Below are positions 32,615 to 42,866 of a DNA stretch of 64,000 bases, piece by piece; position 1 is the first letter of the stretch; every line of letters starts with the position of its first letter. This DNA is from Enterocloster clostridioformis. GTDB lineage: Bacteria > Bacillota > Clostridia > Lachnospirales > Lachnospiraceae. The translations under genes and the position numbers were made by a program. Under the pieces are notes generated by a model, which saw only the letters and a list, made by a program, of their open reading frames with translations, was not told the origin of the DNA and did no database searches. The DNA lies in the NCBI RefSeq assembly GCF_020297485.1, contig NZ_JAIWZC010000002.1, positions 413,065 to 477,064 of the forward strand, written 5' to 3'.

Positions 32615-34888
32615 TCATGATTGCATATGGGATTTACAGCCCTGCACGGAAGCTTCCTTGCCCGCGCTCCTGTCCCAGTCCCTGGGCAGGATGAAATCCA
32701 CTGTTCTCAGCAGACGGTCCGTAGACACCACCTGGACCCGTATGGTCTGACCCAGCTTAAATGTTTTCTTGGTCATCTCACCCACCAGTTCGTAGTGCTG
32801 TTCATCAAATATATAATAATCGTCCCTCAGCTCGCTTATGCGGACCAGCCCCTCCACCGTGTTAGGCAGCTCCACATACAGCCCCCAGTTGGTGACGCCT
32901 GATACGACGCCGTCAAACTCCTGCCCGATGAACCTGGACATATACTCGCACTTTTTAAGCTTGTCCGTCTCACGCTCCGCTTCCTCTGCACGGCGCTCCA
33001 GGGCCGAAGTCTGCATGGCCACTCCCGGCAGTATGGCTTCGTAATGGCTGACCCTCTTGTTTCCCAGTCCGCCCTTCAGACTTTCCTTTATGATACGGTG
33101 AATCTGAAGGTCCGGATATCTGCGGATGGGCGAGGTAAAATGCGTATAATACCTGGCGGCCAGACCGAAATGACCGGAGCACAGGGTGGTGTACTTAGCC
33201 TGTTTCATGGAGCGCAGGGTCAGCCTGGAAAGAAGCACTTCCTCAGGAGTACCTTCTATCTTATCCAAAAGCTTCTGTAATTCCTTCGGATGAATCTCCC
33301 CCTGCTGAAGACGGATGAAATATCCAAAATTATGGATAAAGGTCCCCAGCTGCTTCATCTTCTCCGGGTCAGGATTGTCATGGGTCCTGTAGAGGAAGGG
33401 CAGGGACTGCCAGAAATAATCCTCCGCCACTGTCTCATTGGCTGCCAGCATGAAATCCTCTATGATTTTTGTGGCGGCATTGCGCTCATAGGGCTTGATT
33501 TCCAGCGGCTTTCCCTGGGCGTCCAGGATAATCTTGCTCTCCGGGAAGTCAAAGTCAATGGCTCCCCTTTTCCTCCGCTTTTCCCTGAGGATATCAGATA
33601 CCTCCTTCATCAGCCTGAACATGGGCACAAAACCCTCATACTCAGCCATAACAGCCTCGTCCTCGTCCGTGACAATGGCATTCACCGCCGTATACGTCAT
33701 ACGCCGGTCCACATGAATCACTGTCTCCGCGATTTTATGATCCAGCACATTTCCCTGGTCATCCAGTTCCATGATGCAGCTTAAGGCCAGGCGGTCCGTG
33801 CCTGCATTGAGGGAGCAGATTCCATTGGACAGCTTGTGGGGCAGCATGGGAATCACCCGGTCCACCAGATAGACGCTGGTTCCCCTCTTTAACGCCTCCT
33901 TGTCCAGGGGACGGCCTTCTTTTACATAGTGGCCCACATCCGCAATGTGGACTCCCAGGATATACCCGCCCTGTCCGTCCCTGCACAGAGTTACCGCATC
34001 GTCCAGGTCCTTGGCGTCCTCTCCGTCAATGGTGACCGTGCGAAGCCCCCGTAAATCCAGACGGCCTGCCAAATCTCCGGTCCAGTCTGCCGGCGATGTC
34101 AGGTCCCCAATGCCGTAAGGTCCGTCCCAGGTTTCTTCATCCCTTGCCGGGCCGGGCACAGCCACCTCATCCGGGCACCCTTCCACCTCGTCCATGACCT
34201 CCGGCGGAAACTCCTCCGGCAGTCCATAGGCTCTCACAATGGACAGTATGTCTGTTCCCGGATCATTGACATGACCCAGAATCTCGGTCACAACTCCCTC
34301 CGGCTTATGGTTCGCGTCTCCAAAGTCCTTAACCCGCGCCACCACCTTATGTCCGGTGACAGCTCCCATATCACAGCCCTGGGGAATGAAAATATCCTTG
34401 GAAATCTTCTGGTTATCCGGAATGACAAACCCGAAGCCCTTGCTTTTCTGGTAATACCCAACCACCTCTTTGTTGGCATGCTCCAGCACTTTAAGCACAG
34501 AACCTTCAGCCCTTCGGCCGTCTCCCCGGTCCTGGGATTCCACCACAATCTGTACCCGGTCCCCGTGAAGGGCCGCTCCTGTCCTGTCCTCAGGGATAAA
34601 TACATCCTGCCCCATGCCTTCCACAGTCACAAATCCAAAACCCTTGGGATGGCCTGAAAATATGCCGTTAACGGAAAAAACCTCCGGTTTTCCATATTTT
34701 CCTTTCTTTGAGATTCCGATTCTGCCCTCTGACACCAGATAATCCAGTACCTGTGCCAGTTCATCTCTCTGTGATTTTGGGATGCCCAGAAGCATGGCCA
34801 GCTCCTTTGCCTTCATGGGCACATAGGACCTGTCATTCATCACCTCTTCCAGCATTTTTCCCTTCTGTTCCAATATTTCTTTTTCCAT
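32615..34888 (-). CDS. rnr: Ribonuclease R
   Basis: 3'-5' exoribonuclease that works in mRNA decay and with tmRNA-SmpB. It is 757 residues: N-terminal HTH (AKELAMLLGIPKSQRDELAQ), two cold-shock-like domains (GHPKGFGFVTVEGMGQDVFI and KGFGFVIPDNQ), the RNB catalytic domain with IDGEDAKDLDDAVTL (metal-binding Asp cluster), and a C-terminal S1 domain (GVVSGVTNWGLYVELPNTVE) with a short basic tail. smpB starts 22 bp downstream. Confidence 0.97.
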   Translation of the reverse strand: MEKEILEQKGKMLEEVMNDRSYVPMKAKELAMLLGIPKSQRDELAQVLDYLVSEGRIGISKKGKYGKPEVFSVNGIFSGHPKGFGFVTVEGMGQDVFIPEDRTGAALHGDRVQIVVESQDRGDGRRAEGSVLKVLEHANKEVVGYYQKSKGFGFVIPDNQKISKDIFIPQGCDMGAVTGHKVVARVKDFGDANHKPEGVVTEILGHVNDPGTDILSIVRAYGLPEEFPPEVMDEVEGCPDEVAVPGPARDEETWDGPYGIGDLTSPADWTGDLAGRLDLRGLRTVTIDGEDAKDLDDAVTLCRDGQGGYILGVHIADVGHYVKEGRPLDKEALKRGTSVYLVDRVIPMLPHKLSNGICSLNAGTDRLALSCIMELDDQGNVLDHKIAETVIHVDRRMTYTAVNAIVTDEDEAVMAEYEGFVPMFRLMKEVSDILREKRRKRGAIDFDFPESKIILDAQGKPLEIKPYERNAATKIIEDFMLAANETVAEDYFWQSLPFLYRTHDNPDPEKMKQLGTFIHNFGYFIRLQQGEIHPKELQKLLDKIEGTPEEVLLSRLTLRSMKQAKYTTLCSGHFGLAARYYTHFTSPIRRYPDLQIHRIIKESLKGGLGNKRVSHYEAILPGVAMQTSALERRAEEAERETDKLKKCEYMSRFIGQEFDGVVSGVTNWGLYVELPNTVEGLVRISELRDDYYIFDEQHYELVGEMTKKTFKLGQTIRVQVVSTDRLLRTVDFILPRDWDRSAGKEASVQGCKSHMQS

Positions 34889-34948
34889 ATTACCTCTTTC
34901 TCAAAAATGTCCCGCCTGTCCGAAAACAGGCAAAAATACGCCTGAATG

Positions 34949-34984
34949 AAATAAAACACCCTTATATGAATACAAGGGTGTTTT
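34949..34984 (-). terminator. Terminator of secG
   Basis: On the minus strand ACACCCTTGTA...TATAAGGGTGT followed by TTTATTTC, between secG and rnr. It shows that secG and rnr-smpB are separate units. Confidence 0.8.
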
Positions 34985-35006
34985 CGTCACTTATCTGTTA
35001 TCTTAA

Positions 35007-35261
35007 TTACCCCATGACCTTAAGTATCACGTTCAGGGCAATGGTAATGAGCATGAATGCAATGGCCCCATACCTGGTAAAATGCTCCAGCGCACCTTCC
35101 ATGGAACGGCCTCTATTCTTACTCCAGTAACTGTCTGCGGAGATTCCGCCAATTGCGCTCCCCAGCCCGTTGGACTTACCTTCCTGCATCAGGATAACCA
35201 CTGATATTGCAACACCAAGAATTACATATATGATTGACAAAATAACATGTATTACTGACAT
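35007..35261 (-). CDS. secG: SecG, preprotein translocase subunit
   Basis: Small membrane subunit of SecYEG. It is 84 residues from ATG 35261 (MSVIHVILSIIYVILGVAIS), with two membrane segments separated by the conserved VILMQEGKSNGLGSAIGG loop. The longer in-frame start is rejected because it adds a charged non-conserved leader. secG followed by rnr and smpB is a common Firmicutes order. Confidence 0.93.
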   Translation of the reverse strand: MSVIHVILSIIYVILGVAISVVILMQEGKSNGLGSAIGGISADSYWSKNRGRSMEGALEHFTRYGAIAFMLITIALNVILKVMG

Positions 35262-35398
35262 CCGCCTGCACCTCTTCATTTTCTTATAGTCAAACAAAAA
35301 TATTTTACCATACTTTGTCCTAAAACACAACCCGTTTTCCTATATTTTTATAGGCAGGACACCGTAAAGATACCGCAGCTTTATTCAGGAATCCCCAT

Positions 35399-36346
35399 TT
35401 AAACGGCCTGGGAACAAATCATGGAAAGGGCGCCCTCAAAAATAACATCCCCGAATCCGGCAGGTACGATGAAATGCTGTCCCTTTGATACCGGGATGCC
35501 GTTTACACTTCCCTCACCGTCCAGGATGCTCACATTTGCAAAGCTGTCCCCAAAATTCTCCGTGTAACGGCCTGTGGTGTCTATCTTATCCGCGGTATAG
35601 TAAGCGCAGGTCACAAGATGTACTTTTCTACCGCTGTCCGTCTCCTTCACAACTGCCGGCAAAGCGTTTTGGTCCTCCCTAAAGGGCGCTTCTATCACAT
35701 CAATGCTCTCTTTTATATGGAGCTGCCTGGGCTTTCCGTCGGACAGCCTGTCGTAATCGTAGACGCGGTATGTAATATCGCTGCTCTGCTGGGTCTCAAG
35801 CACCAGGGTACCGCCCTTTATGGCATGGACGCATCCGGGATTAATCTGGAAAAAATCTCCCTTCCTGACAGGAATTTCACGTATGAAATCCTTCCAGCGC
35901 TTTTCCTCTATCATCCGCTTAACTTCATCCCTATTCCCAGCATGGTGCCCAATCACAATGGCGGCATCCGGGTCACAGTCCAGGATATACCAGCATTCGG
36001 TCTTGCCCAGGGAGCCGTTCTCATGCTCCGCGGCGTATGCGTTATCCGGATGGACCTGTATGCTTAAGTCATTCCTGGCATCAATAATCTTTACCAGCAA
36101 TGGAAATTCCCTATGACAGCCTGCCGCAGCCCCAAACCACTCAGGGTGGCTCTCCCACAGGGAGCTTAAGCTCTGTCCTTTCCATGTTCCGCCGGCAATA
36201 CGGCAATCTCCGTTCTTGTGTGCGCTGATGGCCCAGCACTCTCCCGTGCGGCTGCTGGGGATATCGTAACCGAACACATCCTTAAGACGGGTGCCGCCCC
36301 AGATAGCCTCCTTAAAAACAGGTTCCATAAATAGTAATTCCCTCAT
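35399..36346 (-). CDS. manA: Mannose-6-phosphate isomerase, class I
   Basis: Interconverts fructose 6-phosphate and mannose 6-phosphate. 315 residues, the short form of Gram-positives. Zinc-site motifs are visible: QVHPDNAYAAEHENGSLGKT with ECWYIL, and INPGCVHAIKGGTLVLETQQ with the SSDITYRVYDY stretch. The start MRELLFMEPVFKEAIWGGTR is typical. Monocistronic by spacing. Confidence 0.94.
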   Translation of the reverse strand: MRELLFMEPVFKEAIWGGTRLKDVFGYDIPSSRTGECWAISAHKNGDCRIAGGTWKGQSLSSLWESHPEWFGAAAGCHREFPLLVKIIDARNDLSIQVHPDNAYAAEHENGSLGKTECWYILDCDPDAAIVIGHHAGNRDEVKRMIEEKRWKDFIREIPVRKGDFFQINPGCVHAIKGGTLVLETQQSSDITYRVYDYDRLSDGKPRQLHIKESIDVIEAPFREDQNALPAVVKETDSGRKVHLVTCAYYTADKIDTTGRYTENFGDSFANVSILDGEGSVNGIPVSKGQHFIVPAGFGDVIFEGALSMICSQAV

Positions 36347-36553
36347 GTCTCTCTCCTTATTTTTCCCCTTTTTGATGCATTCAATGCATCTTCTTACATC
36401 ATACCCTGCTTTTTCCGGTTGTCAAGAATTAAATGGGACAGGGAGGGGATTTTCCGAGCAAAGCAATGCCCGGCCCCATCCTCTCTCCCATCCCCTGCCA
36501 TTGCAGGCCCCTGCGGGGCGGGCAGATAACGGTAATGCTTTTTTAAATACGCT

Positions 36554-37825
36554 CTAACCTTCCAGGTTTTCCTCTATGCGCAGCAGCTGATTGTATTTGG
36601 CCACGCGGTCAGAACGGCAGGGCGCGCCGGTCTTAATCTGTCCCGCGTTGACTGCCACTGCAATGTCCGCAATGATGGAATCCTCTGTCTCGCCGGAACG
36701 GTGGGATATAATGGTGCCGAATCCGGCCCTCTTAGCCATCTCGATAGCCTCAAAGCTCTCTGTCAGCGTACCTATCTGATTTACCTTCACCAGGATGGCA
36801 TTGCCTGCCCCCAGCTCAATGCCCTTTGACAGCCGCTTTGTATTGGTGACGAACAAATCATCCCCTACCAGCTGGATACGGCTTCCCAGCTCCCCGGTGA
36901 GCATTTTCCATCCCTCCCAGTCCTCCTCCTGGAGTCCGTCCTCTATGGAACAGATGGGAAACGCATCCACAAGACGGCGGTAGTAGTCCACCATTTCCCG
37001 CGCGCTGCGGCGGATTTCCTTTCCCGCCATACGGCTTTCTCCCGGAAACAGGTACATGCCGCTGGCTTCATCATAGAGCTCACTGGACGCCGCGTCAATG
37101 GCAATCTTCATATCTGTGCCCGGCTTCAGGCCGCTCTTTTCCATGGCCCTTACCAGAAATTCAAGCACTGCCTCGGAGTCCTTAAGATCCGGCGCAAAAC
37201 CGCCCTCATCCCCCACTCCGGTGCTGTAGCCCTCCTCCTTCAGAAGCTTCTTTAATGTGTGATAGACCTCCGCGCACATCCTCAGACGCTCCGCAAAGCA
37301 GCAGGCCCCGTAAGGCATAATCATGAATTCCTGCAAATCCACTGTGTTGTCCGCGTGTTTTCCTCCATTTAGAATGTTCATCATGGGAATGGGGAGAGCG
37401 GATGCATGGATTCCTCCCAGATACCTGTAAAGAGGCATCCTAAGCCCATTGGCAGCAGCCCTGGCCACAGCCATGGACACGCCCAGAATAGCATTGGCCC
37501 CCAGCTTTCCCTTATTCTCCGTTCCATCCGCCTCCAGGAGCAGACGGTCTATATGTCTCTGTTCCAACGCGCTTTCAAAGAGGACCGCCTCGCTTAGCAC
37601 TGTATTCACATGCTCTACAGCGCTCTTAACTCCCAGTCCGTTGTATCGTTTCCCTCCGTCCCGAAGTTCCACTGCCTCGAATTTGCCGGTGGATGCGCCG
37701 GAGGGAACAGCCGCCCTGCCGGTGGCGCCTCCTGTCAGGCACACTTCCACCTCCACCGTGGGATTCCCCCTGGAATCCAGTATCTCTCTGCCGGTTACCG
37801 CCTCTATCTCCAGTTCGTTTACCAT
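36554..37825 (-). CDS. eno: Enolase
   Basis: Converts 2-phosphoglycerate to phosphoenolpyruvate. It is 423 residues: [35 protein letters not shown], metal ligands in [24 protein letters not shown] and VGDDLFVTN, the catalytic Lys in [14 protein letters not shown], and [11 protein letters not shown] near the end. The normal length is about 430. The promoter region has a palindrome (37843-37864). Confidence 0.97.
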   Translation of the reverse strand: MVNELEIEAVTGREILDSRGNPTVEVEVCLTGGATGRAAVPSGASTGKFEAVELRDGGKRYNGLGVKSAVEHVNTVLSEAVLFESALEQRHIDRLLLEADGTENKGKLGANAILGVSMAVARAAANGLRMPLYRYLGGIHASALPIPMMNILNGGKHADNTVDLQEFMIMPYGACCFAERLRMCAEVYHTLKKLLKEEGYSTGVGDEGGFAPDLKDSEAVLEFLVRAMEKSGLKPGTDMKIAIDAASSELYDEASGMYLFPGESRMAGKEIRRSAREMVDYYRRLVDAFPICSIEDGLQEEDWEGWKMLTGELGSRIQLVGDDLFVTNTKRLSKGIELGAGNAILVKVNQIGTLTESFEAIEMAKRAGFGTIISHRSGETEDSIIADIAVAVNAGQIKTGAPCRSDRVAKYNQLLRIEENLEG

Positions 37826-37842
37826 AAAAAAATGACCTCCTC

Positions 37843-37864
37843 ATATCAATCTTATCATTGATAT
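37843..37864. promoter_or_regulatory. Palindrome upstream of eno
   Basis: ATATCAAT (37843-37850), 6-bp spacer, ATTGATAT (37857-37864), 18 bp before the eno start codon. Candidate operator or leader hairpin over the ribosome-site region. Confidence 0.4.
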
Positions 37865-37909
37865 AAGGATAGCCATTTTTTAACATTATATGTATGGAAA
37901 TCCGTCTTT

Positions 37910-38872
37910 TTATTGACCAAGCCTGGCTCCGTCCGCGCCCACGGTAAATCCATCCGGTGTAACCGTGGATACCAGCATGGCTCCCGACGGGTCGCAGTAA
38001 TACAGCTTATCCTCCCAGGATATCCAGCCGGTCTTCATATATCCCTCCTGGTCAAAAAAATACCACTTATAGTTGATATTCAGCCAGCCGTTTGACGGGT
38101 ACGTGCCGTCTCCCTTCTGGTACCACCAGCCACGATCATCCCTGAGCCACTGGCCGTTCACCCTGGTCAGGTTCTCTTCCGTAATCTCGATGTATGGGGA
38201 TTCCTGCCAGTCGCCGGCGTTGTTCCTGGAATCCATGGCCCTGACTTTAAAATAGTAGGTGCCTGCCTTTGGGAACTTGCCGGAAAAATCGTAGCTGTTT
38301 TCCTTCACCGTATAGGTGGCGCCGATGCCGTCCTCATTGGAATTGCCTCCCCTCCGGCACAGGCGGACCTTATAATTCTTAGCCAGGCTCATATCGTCCC
38401 AGTGGGCCACCCCGTTATCTTCATCCCACATCAGACCGCTTACATCCAGGTCCTCATCATCCTCATCCAGCTTGTCCAGCCTTACCACCAGGACCATTTC
38501 TTCCTTATCATTCTTAGTGGAACTGGATACATACTTAACCGTATCGCCGGAAAATGAAAACGCACTCTTTCCCGATTTCTTAAAGTAATAGTCACTGTCG
38601 GCGGAAAGCCATATCTCTACTTTTGGCTTATCCCCGCCTACCCAGATGTCACCCTCATTTATAATGTCCACGCTCTCAATGGAACACTCCCCATCCTCCA
38701 GGGTTACGTCCACATTTCCTCCGTTTTCTCCTGCCTGGATACCCGATGTGAAATTCAGTTTAATTTTCCCCACCGGTGTCCTTTCCTCTTTTGCAAAGGC
38801 TGTAAAGGACAGCGCGCAGGCCATAATCAGAGCCGCTCCCGCCAGCACGGCATACGCCCCTCTTTTCCTCAT
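37910..38872 (-). CDS. Secreted protein with cell-wall-binding (choline-binding type) repeats
   Basis: A 320-residue exported protein. The signal peptide is MRKRGAYAVLAGAALIMACA, ending near SFTAFA. The middle region is beta-rich with a fibronectin-III-like end (GTYYFKVRAMDSRNNAGDWQ). The C-terminus has three cell-wall-binding repeats (GQWLRDDRGWWYQ, GWLNINYKWYFFDQEGYMKT, GWISWEDKLYYCDPSG). ATG at 38872 after AGGAGG is preferred over a much longer in-frame extension without signal sequence. Its substrate is unknown; anchoring to wall teichoic acid or similar polymer is known for the repeat type. Confidence 0.85.
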   Translation of the reverse strand: MRKRGAYAVLAGAALIMACALSFTAFAKEERTPVGKIKLNFTSGIQAGENGGNVDVTLEDGECSIESVDIINEGDIWVGGDKPKVEIWLSADSDYYFKKSGKSAFSFSGDTVKYVSSSTKNDKEEMVLVVRLDKLDEDDEDLDVSGLMWDEDNGVAHWDDMSLAKNYKVRLCRRGGNSNEDGIGATYTVKENSYDFSGKFPKAGTYYFKVRAMDSRNNAGDWQESPYIEITEENLTRVNGQWLRDDRGWWYQKGDGTYPSNGWLNINYKWYFFDQEGYMKTGWISWEDKLYYCDPSGAMLVSTVTPDGFTVGADGARLGQ

Positions 38873-39040
38873 TTGAACCTCCTCCTTCCCGCTTACGTCT
38901 GTTTTCCTATTATAGCACATGTCAACGTCTTCTGTCATCCTCCGGTACACCAAACTTGTTCCATTTTCATATAGTATAGTATGCCGGGGTGTTAATGGAC
39001 ATCCGGCCCATAATGAAACAGATATACAGGGGGATTGCTT

Positions 39041-40144
39041 TTGATAACCATTAGTCTTTGTATGATTGTAAAAAATGAGGAGGCTGTTCTGGAACGGCTC
39101 CTGAAGACCATGTCCAATGTGGCTGATCAGATTGTAATTGTGGATACCGGTTCCACGGACCGGACAAAGGAAATCGCGGCCCGCTATACGGATGAGGTCT
39201 ACGATTTTCCGTGGACGGATGATTTCGCCGCTGCCAGGAACGCCGCCTGCCAAAAGGCGGTGATGGACTACTGGATGTGGATGGACGCGGACGATGTGAT
39301 GGAGCCCGAACAGGCTGCCCGTTTAATGAAATTGAAGGAAAACCTGGACCCTTCCGTGGATGTGGTGATGATGAAATATCTCACTGATTTCGACGAAAAC
39401 GGAAGAACCTCCTTTTCCTATTACAGGGAGCGCCTCTTAAGGAACCACAAGGGCTTCCAGTGGCAGGGCCGGGTACATGAAGCCGTAACCCCTGCCGGCA
39501 GCATCCTCTATACTGATATTGAAATTCAGCACCGTAAGGAGGCCGCCGGGGATAAGGACCGCAACCTGAGGATATACGAAACCATGCTGAACCAGGGAGA
39601 ACTTCTGGAACCCAGACACCAGTTCTACTACGCCAGAGAGCTGTATTACCATGAACGCTATGAAGATGCTGTACGGGCTTTCAGGGCATTTCTGCAGGAA
39701 CCGGAGGGATGGGTGGAAAACAAGATAGATGCCTGTCTCCATCTGGCTCTGTGCGAGGAGCATCTAGGGCATACGGAAAAAGCCATGGAAGCACTTTTAA
39801 AGAGTTTCTTATATGACACTCCCCGCGGTGAAGCCTGCTGTGAACTGGGACGGATGAAAATGATGGACGAAAAATACAAAGAGGCTGCTTACTGGTATAC
39901 CCAGGCATTATCGTCCCAGCCCGCGGAACAGACAGGCGCCTTTGTCCGGAAGGACTGTTATGGTTTCCTGCCCGCCATTCAGCTGTGTGTATGCTATGAC
40001 CGTCTGGGTGACTACCGCAGGGCATGGCATTATCACCTGAAATCACAAAAGCTTAAACCTGAACACCCATCTGTCAGGCAGAACCAGACCTACTTTGAAC
40101 GCATATTGAAACATCCGGCGGAGGGGCAGTCCTCCGCACAATAA
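39041..40144 (+). CDS. Family 2 glycosyltransferase with TPR-like C-terminus
   Basis: About 367 residues. The N-terminal GT-A domain starts MITISLCMIVKNEEAVLERL; VDTGSTDRTKEIA and the DxD region MWMDADDVMEPEQA bind the nucleotide sugar. The C-terminal half is a chain of TPR-like helices (FYYARELYYHERYEDAVRAF). The start is probably TTG at 39041 after CAGGGGG; no ATG exists before residue 7. It directly precedes the collagen-like gene (22 bp gap). Glycosyltransferases of this layout often decorate spore-surface proteins, so the collagen-like protein may be its target. Confidence 0.88.
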   Translation: MITISLCMIVKNEEAVLERLLKTMSNVADQIVIVDTGSTDRTKEIAARYTDEVYDFPWTDDFAAARNAACQKAVMDYWMWMDADDVMEPEQAARLMKLKENLDPSVDVVMMKYLTDFDENGRTSFSYYRERLLRNHKGFQWQGRVHEAVTPAGSILYTDIEIQHRKEAAGDKDRNLRIYETMLNQGELLEPRHQFYYARELYYHERYEDAVRAFRAFLQEPEGWVENKIDACLHLALCEEHLGHTEKAMEALLKSFLYDTPRGEACCELGRMKMMDEKYKEAAYWYTQALSSQPAEQTGAFVRKDCYGFLPAIQLCVCYDRLGDYRRAWHYHLKSQKLKPEHPSVRQNQTYFERILKHPAEGQSSAQ

Positions 40145-40165
40145 AAAAGTCTAGGAGAAGTTATT

Positions 40166-41434
40166 ATGTATTTTAATTTTCCCAACGGAATGAATCGAAA
40201 TGATAATATAGAACAACGCAGACCATGTGGATACCCCGGAAACAACGGTTTTCCGGGTAATGGCGGCTGCCCTGACGGCAATTGTTTCCCAGGTTCAGGA
40301 AGATTTCCGGAAGATGATTTACCGGGCTGCGACGGCTGTGGCGGCGACCGCATGACTCAGACAGATAACGGATGCCCAGGTAACGGCCGTTTTCCCGGCG
40401 GCTGGCCGGGACCCAGAGGACCACAGAGACCAGCCGGACCAACAGGCGCTCAGGGGGCAATGAGACCCAGGAGACTCACCGGTGAGACAGGGCCACGGGG
40501 GCCTCAGGGACCTATGGGACTTCCAGGACCTCAGGGCATAGCCGGTAATACAGGCGCCACCGGAAGCCAGGGCCCACAGGGACCTCAGGGTGCAGCCGGG
40601 CCTCAGGGCATCCAGGGGCCTCAGGGACCTCAGGGTGCAACCGGGCCTCAGGGCATCCAGGGGCCTCAGGGCATCACCGGCGCCACAGGTCCTCAGGGAC
40701 CTCAGGGCATCACCGGCGCCACAGGGCCTCAGGGGCCTCAGGGCATCACCGGCATCACCGGCACCACCGGGCCTCAGGGACCTCAGGGCATCACCGGCAC
40801 CACAGGGCCTCAGGGACTGGCCGGCGTAACCGGCCCAATGGGCCCGACCGGACCCACTGGCGCCGCGGCCACCATCACCATAGGAACCGTAACCACATGC
40901 GATCCTGGCACAGAGGCAACTGTAACCAATTCAGGCACCACAGAAGAAGCCGTCTTTGACTTCGTTATTCCCCGCGGTAAACCCGGAGGTGGAGGAGCCC
41001 CGGAAGTCCTGGCTACAGTAGATACCATCACCCAGCCCACTTCGGCTAACGGAGCCCTGATTTTCAATGAGACCCCGCTGGTGTCCGGAACCGCCATTAC
41101 CCATACTGCCGGTTCCCCCGATGTGCCGATTACCCAGACCGGCATCTATCAGGCATTCTTCACCGGCACAGCCCTGATTGATGAAGGGACCACCATTCCA
41201 TCTACACTCACGGTGCGGCTCACGCTGAACGAAACCCCCATAACCGGAGCAGTGGCACGCCACACCTTCACTGCCTCCAATGAGGAGGTAACCCTTTCCA
41301 TCAATGCGCCGTTCCCGGTAACCGGCACCGGTACCCTAAAGGTTGTAACCAGAGATGCCGGATACTCCTTTGAGAATGCATCCCTGACTATTATTCGTCT
41401 GGGTGACAGCACCAATATCCGCACCACCGCATAA
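40166..41434 (+). CDS. Collagen-like repeat protein with BclA-type C-terminal domain
   Basis: A 422-residue protein. An N-terminal Gly/Pro/Cys-rich segment ([20 protein letters not shown]...) is followed by about 50 Gly-X-Y triplets (for example [16 protein letters not shown]) from roughly residue 90 to 230. A C-terminal beta-sandwich follows ([20 protein letters not shown] ... [20 protein letters not shown]) like the trimerising domain of BclA exosporium proteins. Many triplets carry Thr, a known glycosylation site in BclA. There is no signal peptide, as for spore-surface proteins made in the mother cell. ATG at 40166 after AGGAG. Confidence 0.88.
   Translation: MYFNFPNGMNRNDNIEQRRPCGYPGNNGFPGNGGCPDGNCFPGSGRFPEDDLPGCDGCGGDRMTQTDNGCPGNGRFPGGWPGPRGPQRPAGPTGAQGAMRPRRLTGETGPRGPQGPMGLPGPQGIAGNTGATGSQGPQGPQGAAGPQGIQGPQGPQGATGPQGIQGPQGITGATGPQGPQGITGATGPQGPQGITGITGTTGPQGPQGITGTTGPQGLAGVTGPMGPTGPTGAAATITIGTVTTCDPGTEATVTNSGTTEEAVFDFVIPRGKPGGGGAPEVLATVDTITQPTSANGALIFNETPLVSGTAITHTAGSPDVPITQTGIYQAFFTGTALIDEGTTIPSTLTVRLTLNETPITGAVARHTFTASNEEVTLSINAPFPVTGTGTLKVVTRDAGYSFENASLTIIRLGDSTNIRTTA
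40480..40850 (+). repeat. Collagen-type DNA repeat array
   Basis: Multiples of 9 bp and 18 or 27 bp built from CCTCAGGGACCTCAGGGCAT and related units. Such arrays change copy number by slippage without shifting frame. Confidence 0.85.
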
Positions 41435-41464
41435 CCATCAGAAGTATCTATTAACCGGAAATGT

Positions 41465-41495
41465 TAAGGCCGCCGGAAATCATCCGGCGGCCTTA
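41465..41495. terminator. Bidirectional terminator between the collagen-like gene and ridA
   Basis: TAAGGCCGCCGGA...TCCGGCGGCCTTA, a 13-bp perfect stem at the convergent gene ends. Confidence 0.8.
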
Positions 41496-41550
41496 CACAA
41501 TCCGCTTATATCATTGAAGATGCCCCAAATATCCCGGCTTCTCTCTCTAT

Positions 41551-41919
41551 TTATTTGACAGCAATTGCCTCAATCTCGCAGAGCACGCCCTTTGGAAGGG
41601 TCTTGACAGCCACGCAGCTTCTGGCAGGCTTGGACACGAAATACTTTGCGTACACCTCATTAAACGTGCCAAAGTCATTCATATCGGCCAGGAAGCAAGT
41701 GGTCTTAAACACCCTGTCAAATCCAGTGCCGGCTGCCTCCAGGATTGCCCCCACGTTCTTGCAGCTCTGCTCGGCCTGGGCAGCGATTCCCTCTGCCACG
41801 GTTCCGTCTGCCGGATTCACGGGAATCTGTCCTGATGTATAAACAACCCCGTTTACCTCATATCCCTGGGAATAAGGCCCAATGGCACCCGGTGCTTTGT
41901 CCGTACTAAGAATATTCAT
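41551..41919 (-). CDS. ridA: RidA-family enamine/imine deaminase
   Basis: Hydrolyses reactive enamine or imine intermediates released by PLP enzymes. It is 122 residues from ATG 41919 (after GGAGG). Family signature: IGPYSQGYEVNGVVYTSGQI, then NVGAILEAAGTGFDRVFKTT, and the C-terminal SCVAVKTLPKGVLCEIEAIA with catalytic Arg (PARS). Alone, opposite to the YbaK-type gene. Confidence 0.93.
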   Translation of the reverse strand: MNILSTDKAPGAIGPYSQGYEVNGVVYTSGQIPVNPADGTVAEGIAAQAEQSCKNVGAILEAAGTGFDRVFKTTCFLADMNDFGTFNEVYAKYFVSKPARSCVAVKTLPKGVLCEIEAIAVK

Positions 41920-42241
41920 CTGAAATACCTCCATATTTGTAATTGGGACAAATGTCTCCTTAATGTTATCGCGTCCACATTCAACTGTTCCTTATTATAT
42001 CAGATATTGCCAGCCGATGCAATACAGATACGGCAATATATCCCTAAAACCCTGTAAACACCCGTTCAGCATCACCCTGTCCATAATTTTTATGCAATGC
42101 CGTTCATAAGCCTCATCCCAACCCATGTATATTCATAATCAGGCGTCCCATCTATGGACATTCCGCGTCCCGTTTGCTATAATTGAAATGTTTTAATCGC
42201 ATTCACATCCAACACACCAACAATAAATCAGAGGTATAGAA
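41920..42241. other. Divergent intergenic region
   Basis: 322 bp between ridA and the YbaK-type gene holding both promoters. No hairpin, RNA gene or further open frame can be supported. Confidence 0.4.
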
Positions 42242-42838
42242 ATGACAAATCTTAACGATACAGGGGAGTCTGTTCCCGCATACCATATTGACCATACTCT
42301 TTATGAGGGACGTCCCGCCGACACATCCGGACGGGAGGAAAAGGAAATCCGCACCTACGATTTGCTGGATTCCCTCCAGGTCCCTTATGTCCGTGTGGAC
42401 CACGACGCCCTTCCCACCATTGAAGCCTGCCGCGAGGTAGACCAGCTTCTGGGCACGGAAATCTGTAAAAACCTTTTCCTGCGCAATGCCCAGAAAACCG
42501 ATTTTTACCTGCTGCTCATGCCGGGCAATAAAAAGTTCAAGACAGCCGTCCTGTCCAAACAGATTGGAAGCGCCCGCCTGTCCTTTGGGGAAGCGGAATT
42601 TATGGAATCCTTCCTGGATATCACTCCAGGCTCCGTTTCAGTCATGGGTCTGATGAATGACAGAGAAAACCGCGTCAGGCTTCTGATTGACAAGGATATA
42701 CTGGAGGGCGAATATTTTGCGTGTCATCCATGCATCAACACTTCCAGCCTAAGGTTCAGGACCTCGGACCTGATGGAAAAAATTCTTCCGGCCCTTGGCC
42801 ATCCTCACACGGTTGTGGATTTGCCATATGCAGAATAA
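42242..42838 (+). CDS. YbaK/ProX-type aminoacyl-tRNA deacylase
   Basis: A 198-residue protein of the prolyl-tRNA-editing superfamily that removes mischarged amino acids from tRNA. LDSLQVPYVRVDHDALPTIE, EICKNLFLRNAQKTDFYLLL, the FGEAEFMESFLDITPGSVSV segment and the final CINTSSLRFRTSDLMEKILP are the family's recurring blocks. ATG at 42242 after AGAGG. An intron insertion site lies about 30 bp beyond its stop, on the other strand. Confidence 0.9.
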   Translation: MTNLNDTGESVPAYHIDHTLYEGRPADTSGREEKEIRTYDLLDSLQVPYVRVDHDALPTIEACREVDQLLGTEICKNLFLRNAQKTDFYLLLMPGNKKFKTAVLSKQIGSARLSFGEAEFMESFLDITPGSVSVMGLMNDRENRVRLLIDKDILEGEYFACHPCINTSSLRFRTSDLMEKILPALGHPHTVVDLPYAE

Positions 42839-42866
42839 TATACGCGGGAAGCATGTAAAAGCTTTC

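Noticed and set aside
31376..32620. 414-residue plus-strand frame across tRNA-Glu, HD hydrolase and smpB
   Set aside because: It starts within a tRNA gene and runs opposite two well-supported genes.
40480..40850. Repeats in the collagen-like gene as a CRISPR array
   Set aside because: They are in-frame Gly-X-Y codons with no unique spacers.
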